Shown here: piece after piece, positions 36,715-42,747 of the stretch | Layout: every line of letters begins with the position of its first letter | Position numbering within the stretch: the first letter of the stretch is position 1 | Assembly: GCA_017853175.1 (NCBI GenBank) | Contig: JAFMKA010000010.1 | Coordinates: forward strand, 1-42,747 | Direction of reading: 5' to 3' | Length of the DNA: 42,747 bases | Source: Steroidobacteraceae bacterium | GTDB taxonomy: Bacteria; Pseudomonadota; Gammaproteobacteria; Steroidobacterales; Steroidobacteraceae | Notes under the pieces: generated by a model | Told to the model about the DNA's origin: nothing | Database searches by the model: none | Seen by the model: the letters and a program-made list of their open reading frames with translations, nothing else | Translations under genes and position numbers: made by a program

Positions 36715-37578
36715 TCAGTCGCCGCCTCCCCGCTCTTCGAGGGGCGTGACATCACTCGGCGGAATCACCTTGAACGCATCGACGCGCCGACGATCGGCCC
36801 TCAGCACCCGGAACTCGATATCGTTGATGACGATGGTTTCGCCGCGACGCGGTAGTCGGCCGAATTGCTTCATGACCAGACCCGCGACGGTGTCGAACTC
36901 TTCGTCCGACAGACTGGTGCCAAAATATTCGTTGAAATCGTCGATGGGCGTACTGCCGCGCACGACGAACTGACGTTCGGACTCTTTACGGATGTTTTGA
37001 TCGTCTTCGACGTCGAACTCGTCGTCGATCTCGCCGACGATCTGTTCGAGTGCATCTTCGATGGTCACGAGACCCGACACACCACCGTACTCATCGACCA
37101 CGATAGCCATGTGGTTACGATTACGACGAAATTCTTTGAGCAGTACATTGACCCGTTTGGATTCTGGCACCACGACCGCTGGCCGCATACACTCGCGAAT
37201 ATCGAACTGCTCGCGGTCTGTCGCCGACAGACGCAGAACGTCTTTAGCGAGCAAAATGCCGACGACGTCATCGCGATCGTCATCGATGACCGGAAAACGC
37301 GAGTGCCCCGACTCGACGATGACCGGCAGCAGTTTCTCGGGAGAGTCATCACGGTGTACTGCAACCATCTGCGCGCGCGGCACCATGATGTCGCGAACTT
37401 GCAAGTCGGCAACGGTGAGCACACCCTCGAGCATCTGCAACGCGTCGGCATCGATGAGTCCGCGCGATAACGCCTGCCGCATCAGTTGGACGAGATCATC
37501 ACGATCTTCGGCTTCGCCCGATAAGGCGCGGCCGAGCTTACGCATCCAGCTCATCGAACTGTAACGCGGGTTAGTCAT
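36715..37578 (-). CDS. corC: CorC/YbeX CBS-domain protein
   Basis: 287 aa cytosolic protein of the HlyC/CorC family. Two CBS domains: first with IMVPRAQMVAVHRDD and SRFPVIDDDRDDVVGILLAKD, second with VVPESKRVNVLLKEF and HMAIVVDEYGGVSGLVTIEDALEQIVGEI, then the transporter-associated domain ending in DIEFRVLRADRRRVDAFKV. It has been linked to Mg/Co efflux and to 16S processing with YbeY. ATG shares one base with the ybeY stop. Confidence 0.95.
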   Translation of the reverse strand: MTNPRYSSMSWMRKLGRALSGEAEDRDDLVQLMRQALSRGLIDADALQMLEGVLTVADLQVRDIMVPRAQMVAVHRDDSPEKLLPVIVESGHSRFPVIDDDRDDVVGILLAKDVLRLSATDREQFDIRECMRPAVVVPESKRVNVLLKEFRRNRNHMAIVVDEYGGVSGLVTIEDALEQIVGEIDDEFDVEDDQNIRKESERQFVVRGSTPIDDFNEYFGTSLSDEEFDTVAGLVMKQFGRLPRRGETIVINDIEFRVLRADRRRVDAFKVIPPSDVTPLEERGGGD

Positions 37579-38069
37579 CAGGACTCCGACACAGAAGAAG
37601 AAATACGGTAAGGATCGGGGATGCCGAACTCGGCGAGCACGCGACGTTCTCGACGCTCCATACGTTCGGCGTCGAGCTCTCGTTCGTGATCATGGCCGAG
37701 CAAATGCAAAACGCCGTGGACGACGAGATGAGCCCAATGGTGATCGAGACGTTTGTCTTGCTGACGGGCCTCACGAGCGACGATCGGCGCACAGATCACG
37801 ATATCGCCGAGCACCCGATGCGCACGCCCACCCCGCGTGCCGGAAGGCGCGGGAAACGACAGCACGTTAGTCGGGTAATCGCGCCCCCGCCAAAGCAGGT
37901 TGAGACGACGACCCTCGGCCGCTCCCACGATACGTAATGCCAGCTCCGCGTTCCGCCCCTTCGCTCCCGCTGCTTCACGCGCCCAGCGCGTCACACGGAT
38001 GTTGGAAGGCGCTCCACGACGAACGTTGCTGCGAATCTCGACGAGCAACTCCCGACTCGAACGACTCAT
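37578..38069 (-). CDS. ybeY: Endoribonuclease YbeY
   Basis: 163 aa (E. coli 155). The zinc motif [11 protein letters not shown] has His118, His122 and His128 (H3xH5xH). [20 protein letters not shown] is the other family block. Acts in 16S rRNA 3' maturation and 70S quality control. Overlaps both neighbours (ATGA with ybeZ, TGATG with corC), so the operon is tightly coupled. Confidence 0.95.
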   Translation of the reverse strand: MSRSSRELLVEIRSNVRRGAPSNIRVTRWAREAAGAKGRNAELALRIVGAAEGRRLNLLWRGRDYPTNVLSFPAPSGTRGGRAHRVLGDIVICAPIVAREARQQDKRLDHHWAHLVVHGVLHLLGHDHERELDAERMERRERRVLAEFGIPDPYRISSSVSES

Positions 38070-39091
38070 GGGCCGTCACCCTCGCGCGCTTCGTACGCCT
38101 GTACGATGCGCTGCACGAGCGGGTGACGCACGACGTCGCGCGCCTCAAAAAACTGGAAGCCGACACCCTGCACCGACCGCAGCACTTCGAGTACGTGACG
38201 CAGACCCGAGAGCTTGCCTGCGGGCAAGTCGGTTTGCGTCACGTCACCCGTCACGACAGCGCGAGAGCCGAACCCGATGCGCGTGAGAAACATCTTCATC
38301 TGTTCGACGGTCGTGTTCTGCGCCTCATCGAGAATGATGAACGAATCGTTGAGCGAGCGGCCGCGCATGAATGCGAGAGGTGCGACTTCAATGACGTTGC
38401 GCTCGATGAGTTTGGCCACTCGATCGAAGCCCATCATTTCGTATAGGGCGTCGTACATCGGACGTAGATAAGGATCGACCTTTTGGGTGAGATCGCCGGG
38501 CAAAAACCCGAGACGCTCTCCCGCTTCGACAGCCGGTCGGACGAGTACGATGCGACGCACTCGATCGGACTGCAGCGCTTCGACGGCGCACGCGACCGCT
38601 AGATAGGTTTTCCCGGTACCCGCAGGACCCACCCCGAAAGTGAGATCGTTGCGACGAATGCGTCGTAGATACTCGCGTTGATTGGGTCCGCGGGCCCGAA
38701 TGGTGCCGCGCAGCGTGCGCAGGCCCGCTTCAGCGTCGTCGAGATCTTCAGCGCTCGAGGCGTCGGCAACCCCAGCCGCGAGATCTGCGTCACCTCCGCG
38801 CCCCGGCGCGGGAGTCGTGATGTCGTGATCACGGAGTGCCAGATGAACGGTCTCGGGCGTGATGTCCTCGGTGCGACTCAATCTGAATAACTCGCGAAGA
38901 AGCGACTCTGCAGCGGTCGCCTTGTCACCCTGAACTCGAAACGCACTGCCCCGACGACGCACTTCGACGCCGAGTCTCGACTCGATGAGCCGAAGGTTTT
39001 CGTCGAGCGGACCGCAGAGATTGGCGAGTCGCTCGTTATCGGGGGGCTCGAGCGTGAACTCGCGCATTCTGAGGGAGGGAGAGTCAGCCAT
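38066..39091 (-). CDS. ybeZ: PhoH-like ATPase YbeZ
   Basis: 341 aa. N-terminal KH-like part ([26 protein letters not shown]), an acidic linker, and a PhoH NTPase domain with Walker [42 protein letters not shown] and Walker [34 protein letters not shown]. Works with YbeY. ATG 39091 overlaps miaB by 8 nt; ATG 39067 is an alternative start. Confidence 0.94.
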   Translation of the reverse strand: MADSPSLRMREFTLEPPDNERLANLCGPLDENLRLIESRLGVEVRRRGSAFRVQGDKATAAESLLRELFRLSRTEDITPETVHLALRDHDITTPAPGRGGDADLAAGVADASSAEDLDDAEAGLRTLRGTIRARGPNQREYLRRIRRNDLTFGVGPAGTGKTYLAVACAVEALQSDRVRRIVLVRPAVEAGERLGFLPGDLTQKVDPYLRPMYDALYEMMGFDRVAKLIERNVIEVAPLAFMRGRSLNDSFIILDEAQNTTVEQMKMFLTRIGFGSRAVVTGDVTQTDLPAGKLSGLRHVLEVLRSVQGVGFQFFEARDVVRHPLVQRIVQAYEAREGDGP

Positions 39092-40445
39092 GTGAACGCT
39101 CGGCCGCGACGAGTCGTCCGCGCAGCGAATGGGGTCGCGCCTCGGTGATCTCGACATCGGCAAAACAACCGATCAGACGTGAAGGCCCTGGGAAGTTGAC
39201 CCAGCGATTGTCTTCGGTGCGACCTGCGAGTTCGGAATCGTCTTTACGCGATGGTCGCTCGATGAGCACCCGCTGTACCGTTCCGACAAGCGACGCACTA
39301 CGTGCTCGAGCATTCTCTTCGAGTAGCGCCTGCAGCCGCGCGAGACGCGCCTGTTTTTCTTCGTGCGGCACTTCGTCGGGGAGTGATGCGGCGGGCGTGC
39401 CCGGTCGGCGGCTGTAGAGAAAGCTGAAGGACTGATCGATGGAGAGGTCGCGCACGAGCGTCATCGTGGCTTCGAAATCACGATCGGTCTCGCCCGGAAA
39501 CCCGACGATGAAGTCGGACGTCACGGAGATGGTCGGCCTGACTTCACGAAGCTTGCGGATACTCGCCTTGAACTCGAGCGCCGTGTAACCGCGCTTCATG
39601 AGAGCGAGGACGCGATCGGAGCCTGACTGCACCGGAAGATGCAGATGATTGGCGAGCTTCGGGATGCTGGCGTAAGCCTCGATGAGACTTTCGTCGAACT
39701 CGAGTGGGTGCGACGTCGTAAAGCGAATGCGCTCGACACCCTCGATGGCCGCGACGTGGTGGAGCAATGTCGCCAGATCGACGAGCGCGCCATCCGACAT
39801 GGCCCCGCGATACGCATTCACGTTTTGCCCGAGTAAGGTGATCTCGCGGACGCCTTGCGCAGCGAGTTTGGCGACTTCTTCGATGACCGAATCGAGCGGC
39901 CGACTGATTTCGTCGCCACGTGTGTAAGGCACCACGCAGAAGCTGCAGTATTTGCTGCAACCTTCCATGATGGATACGAAAGCCGTAGGCCCCTCAGCAC
40001 GTGGCGCCGGAAGATGATCGAATTTCTCGATCTCGGGGAAGCTCACGTCAACCACCGCACGACCCTGCTGGCGCAGCTCGGAGATCATCTGCGGCAGACG
40101 ATGCACGGTTTGGGGGCCGAACACGAGATCGACCTGAGGCGCAGCCTTGACGAGCTGGTCGCCCTCTTGGCTGGCGACACAGCCACCGACGCCGATAATG
40201 ACGCCCGGGCGCAAATCTTTGATCTGCTTCCACTCGCCGAGCAAAGAAAAAACCTTGGACTCGGCTTTCTCACGAACCGAGCAGGTATTGACGAGCAGGA
40301 TATCGGCCTCTGCCGGATTATCCGTCGCCTGCATGCCTGAACTGGCTGCGAGTACGTCGCCCATTCGGGCAGAGTCGTACTCGTTCATCTGGCAACCGTA
40401 GGTCTTGATGTAGTACCGAGCGGTCGAAGGTCTGGAATCGTCCAT
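39084..40445 (-). CDS. miaB: tRNA-2-methylthio-N6-isopentenyladenosine synthase MiaB
   Basis: 453 aa radical-SAM methylthiotransferase acting at A37. First cluster ligands Cys18, Cys55 and Cys89 ([31 protein letters not shown]); radical-SAM cluster CSKYCSFC at 163-170; C-terminal TRAM domain (about 375-450). Starts 32 nt after ssb with no Shine-Dalgarno. First in miaB-ybeZ-ybeY-corC-lnt. Confidence 0.96.
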   Translation of the reverse strand: MDDSRPSTARYYIKTYGCQMNEYDSARMGDVLAASSGMQATDNPAEADILLVNTCSVREKAESKVFSLLGEWKQIKDLRPGVIIGVGGCVASQEGDQLVKAAPQVDLVFGPQTVHRLPQMISELRQQGRAVVDVSFPEIEKFDHLPAPRAEGPTAFVSIMEGCSKYCSFCVVPYTRGDEISRPLDSVIEEVAKLAAQGVREITLLGQNVNAYRGAMSDGALVDLATLLHHVAAIEGVERIRFTTSHPLEFDESLIEAYASIPKLANHLHLPVQSGSDRVLALMKRGYTALEFKASIRKLREVRPTISVTSDFIVGFPGETDRDFEATMTLVRDLSIDQSFSFLYSRRPGTPAASLPDEVPHEEKQARLARLQALLEENARARSASLVGTVQRVLIERPSRKDDSELAGRTEDNRWVNFPGPSRLIGCFADVEITEARPHSLRGRLVAAERSHG

Positions 40446-40477
40446 GAGTCAGGCGTGCATGAGTCGAGGCGCGGAGA

Positions 40478-40933
40478 TCAGAAAGGAATGTCGTCGTCGA
40501 AGTCGTCTTTTTCGGTACTGCTGCGAACCGGCTCGCTGTCGGACTCGCCGCCTGATGAGCGACCGCCAGAGCTGCGGCCCTCGCCGCCCATGCCACGACC
40601 GCCGCCGAGCATTTGCATTTCGTTGGCGACGATTTCGGTGGTGTAGCGATCGTTACCGTTTTTGTCTTGCCACTTGCGAGTGCGCAGACGACCTTCGATA
40701 TAGACCTGAGAACCCTTGCGCAGGTATTCACCCGCGATCTCGGCGAGACGGCCGAACATGGCAACGCTATGCCACTCGGTTTGCTCTTTCATTTCGCCGG
40801 ACTGTTTGTCTTTCCAGCTCTCGGAGGTGGCGATGCGCAGGTTGCAGACCGTCATGCCTGAGGGCATGGCCTTGGTGTCCGGGTCTTGCCCGAGGTTGCC
40901 GACGATGATGACTTTGTTGATGCCACGCGCCAT
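40478..40933 (-). CDS. ssb: Single-stranded DNA-binding protein
   Basis: 151 aa. OB fold beginning [21 protein letters not shown], with [37 protein letters not shown]; Gly/Ser-rich linker; acidic DDDIPF tip that recruits partner proteins. GGAAGGG stands seven nt before the ATG. A TAGAAT near 41043-41048 could be the -10 of a leader of about 100 nt. Divergent from uvrA as in E. coli. Confidence 0.96.
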   Translation of the reverse strand: MARGINKVIIVGNLGQDPDTKAMPSGMTVCNLRIATSESWKDKQSGEMKEQTEWHSVAMFGRLAEIAGEYLRKGSQVYIEGRLRTRKWQDKNGNDRYTTEIVANEMQMLGGGRGMGGEGRSSGGRSSGGESDSEPVRSSTEKDDFDDDIPF

Positions 40934-41100
40934 GTTGAACCCTTCCGTTGAGCGGGCCCCTCGCTCCGATACGCCGCCAGGCCCTCGGGGCCTTTGGGCG
41001 ATGAACGGGATGATCGACGAGGGGCGGTGAAAACGAACCCGCATTCTAATCGCCCCCCGCCCCCACTGCATCGCGAAAATCGCTCGAACCGGCCCAGAAA

Positions 41101-41126
41101 CCCCTCTGAAGGGGCCCCCTCGGGGG
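41101..41126. repeat. Two adjoining GC hairpins between ssb and uvrA
   Basis: CCCCT-CTGA-AGGGG (41101-41114, the A at 41110 pairing T41105) is followed directly by CCCCC-TC-GGGGG (41115-41126). They end one base before the uvrA -10 candidate. A further AGGCCC-TCG-GGGCCT hairpin lies near 40982-40996. No T-runs, so not ordinary terminators. Confidence 0.5.
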
Positions 41127-41132
41127 TACACT
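41127..41132 (+). promoter_or_regulatory. -10 candidate of uvrA
   Basis: TACACT, four of six matches, giving a leader of about 25 nt. No convincing -35 and no LexA-type CTG-N10-CAG box can be seen in the 231-bp ssb/uvrA gap. Confidence 0.4.
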
Positions 41133-41164
41133 AACCGGCTGTTTTTCCTGATTAATGCCCGCTC

Positions 41165-42747
41165 ATGCAACCGATTCGGATTCGCGGCGCCCGCACCCAT
41201 AACCTGCGTAACCTCGATCTCGACATCCCTCGGGACCGACTGGTCGTGGTGACGGGGCTCTCCGGGTCCGGTAAGTCCTCCCTGGCTTTCGACACCCTCT
41301 ATGCCGAGGGGCAGCGGCGATACGTGGAATCACTGTCGGCCTACGCCAGGCAGTTCCTGTCGATGATGGACAAGCCCGACGTGGATCACATCGAGGGCCT
41401 CTCGCCGGCCATCGCCATCGAGCAGAAAGCGGCCTCGCACAACCCGCGATCGACCGTGGGTACCGTCACCGAAATTTACGATTACCTGAGGTTGTTGTTT
41501 GCCCGCGCTGGGCTCCCGCATTGCCCCGATCACGGCATTGCGCTCGAGGCGCAAACCGTCAGCCAAATGGTCGATCAGGTGATGCGTCTTGGCGAGGGGA
41601 CCGCTGTGCTCATGCTGGCGCCGCTCGTTCAGCAGCGCAAAGGAGATCACGAGGCGGTGTTGCGTGATCTGCAATCGCAGGGCTTCGTACGTGCGCGCAT
41701 CGATGGTTCGATCGTCGAGCTCGAGCAGCCTCCGAAGCTCGATCCGCGGCGCAAACATGACATCGAGGCAGTGGTCGATCGTCTTCGCGTCAGGCCCGAT
41801 GCCACACAGCGACTCGCCGAGTCGTTCGAGACGGCCTTACGCCTCTCTGAAGGCACGGTGCGCGTCGAGCCCATGGATATCTCGAGTGATACAAAAACCG
41901 GATCCGCTACGAGCCTGTTGTTCTCGAATCGTCATGCTTGCTCCCAGTGCGGCTACGGCGTGCCGCTGCTCGAACCGAAGATGTTCAGCTTCAACAGCCC
42001 TGCAGGCGCCTGCGAGTCTTGTGACGGTCTCGGGCAACAAGAATTCTTTGATCCGGCGCGTATCATCGCCTTTCCGCATCTCTCTCTTGCAGGAGGTGCG
42101 ATGCGAGGCTGGGATCGGCACAACGCCCATTACCTGCAACTCATCAGCACACTTGCGAAACACTACGGCTTCGACATCGAAGAACCTTGGCAAGAACTAC
42201 CGGAGAAAGTCAGGGATATCCTGCTCTACGGCAGCGGCGACGAAGAGATCGAATTTATCTACCCGTTGGGAAAAGGGCGTCTCACGAAGCGGACGCATCC
42301 TTTCGAAGGCATGCTGCGCAACATCGAAAGGCGCTATCGCGAGACCGACTCTCCCGCGGTAAAAGAAGAGCTCTCTCGTTATCAGGGCTGGCGGCCATGC
42401 CCCGATTGCGGCGGTTGCCGTCTCAACAAGACGGCCCGCCACGTATTCGTCGCAGGACGATCGCTCCCCGAAATCGCGCGGCTTCCGGTTGACGACGCTG
42501 CAAAATTCTTTGACGTCATGGAGCTGCCGGGCTGGCGTGGCGAAGTTGCCGGAAAAGTCGCGCGAGAAGTGCTCGACCGATTACGCTTTCTCGTCGATGT
42601 GGGTCTTGGTTACCTCACGCTCGATCGCGGTGCCGACTCACTCTCAGGCGGCGAGGCGCAGCGTATTCGGCTTGCGAGTCAGATCGGCTCGGGGCTCACC
42701 GGCGTGATGTACATCCTCGACGAGCCGTCGATCGGATTGCATCAGCG
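41165..42747 (+). CDS. uvrA: Excinuclease ABC subunit A, N-terminal part
   Basis: Open to the window edge: 527 complete codons of a protein normally about 940 aa. [22 protein letters not shown] start, Walker [10 protein letters not shown] at 31-39, [21 protein letters not shown], zinc-module cysteines in [20 protein letters not shown] and ACESCDGLG, and the first ABC signature [19 protein letters not shown] with [13 protein letters not shown] at the end. Recognises damage in nucleotide-excision repair. ATG 41165 has no strong Shine-Dalgarno; another ATG ten nt upstream is out of frame. Confidence 0.96.
   Translation, partial: MQPIRIRGARTHNLRNLDLDIPRDRLVVVTGLSGSGKSSLAFDTLYAEGQRRYVESLSAYARQFLSMMDKPDVDHIEGLSPAIAIEQKAASHNPRSTVGTVTEIYDYLRLLFARAGLPHCPDHGIALEAQTVSQMVDQVMRLGEGTAVLMLAPLVQQRKGDHEAVLRDLQSQGFVRARIDGSIVELEQPPKLDPRRKHDIEAVVDRLRVRPDATQRLAESFETALRLSEGTVRVEPMDISSDTKTGSATSLLFSNRHACSQCGYGVPLLEPKMFSFNSPAGACESCDGLGQQEFFDPARIIAFPHLSLAGGAMRGWDRHNAHYLQLISTLAKHYGFDIEEPWQELPEKVRDILLYGSGDEEIEFIYPLGKGRLTKRTHPFEGMLRNIERRYRETDSPAVKEELSRYQGWRPCPDCGGCRLNKTARHVFVAGRSLPEIARLPVDDAAKFFDVMELPGWRGEVAGKVAREVLDRLRFLVDVGLGYLTLDRGADSLSGGEAQRIRLASQIGSGLTGVMYILDEPSIGLHQ

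Noticed and set aside
41140-41160. CTGTTTTTCCTGATTA before uvrA as a possible LexA box
   Set aside because: Starts with CTG but lacks the CAG half at the required spacing.

Overview
The window reads as about 43 kb of GC-rich chromosome from a gammaproteobacterium. Evidence: the E. coli-type orders ubiI-ubiH-pepP-ygfB // zapA-6S RNA-fau and miaB-ybeZ-ybeY-corC-lnt, divergent ssb/uvrA, rplM-rpsI, and the maf-rng-nit-tldD / yjgA-pmbA neighbourhood known from Pseudomonas. A Clp/Vfr-like Crp protein and a Coq7-type ubiquinone hydroxylase point to a Xanthomonadales/Nevskiales/Steroidobacter-like lineage, but I cannot name the genus. Nothing looks like prophage, IS element, plasmid or CRISPR. No stretch over 300 bp lacks a gene; the longest gaps are about 260 bp (rplM/coq7) and 230 bp (ssb/uvrA).

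Layout. 1-6.6 kb: end of phhB; ygfB-pepP-ubiH-ubiI (ubiquinone hydroxylases and aminopeptidase P) on the minus strand; divergently a small coiled-coil gene, zapA, 6S RNA, fau and an EVE-domain gene. 6.6-8.6 kb: a 20-codon Lys/Ala gene with its own promoter, rpiA, tRNA-Gln, rpsI, rplM. 8.8-16.2 kb: coq7, crp-like, rpe and djlA (minus), purC, pmbA (minus), a half-length yjgA, purE, purK. 16.2-23.3 kb, all minus: holA-nadD-rsfS-rlmH-maf-rng-nit-tldD, i.e. two clusters that are separate in E. coli joined head to tail, without yhdP.

23.3-28.5 kb, plus strand: a probable zinc-scavenging operon. It holds a ZnuD-like TonB-dependent receptor with a His/Asp/Glu-rich loop, a DUF2796 periplasmic protein (ZrgA-like), an ABC ATPase, a MacB-like permease and a DUF3299 protein, preceded by a Zur-box-like dyad. 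A HIT protein and proline iminopeptidase follow. The block sits between holA and lptE, which are normally adjacent, and a small zincin-like gene follows lptE where holA would be expected.

29.8-40.9 kb, minus strand: ssb, miaB, ybeZ, ybeY, corC, lnt, an HtrA protease with an apparent Tat/lipoprotein signal, leuS, lptE and the zincin-like gene. uvrA leaves the window at the right edge.

The points most worth a second look are the zinc operon and its operator; the tiny poly-Lys/Ala gene; a recurrent arrangement in which a -10-like hexamer lies only 5-8 nt before an ATG with no Shine-Dalgarno (ygfB, the coiled-coil gene, coq7, djlA, pmbA, purE), suggesting leaderless mRNAs; a probable CTG start of lnt; and the Tat/lipobox signal on HtrA.
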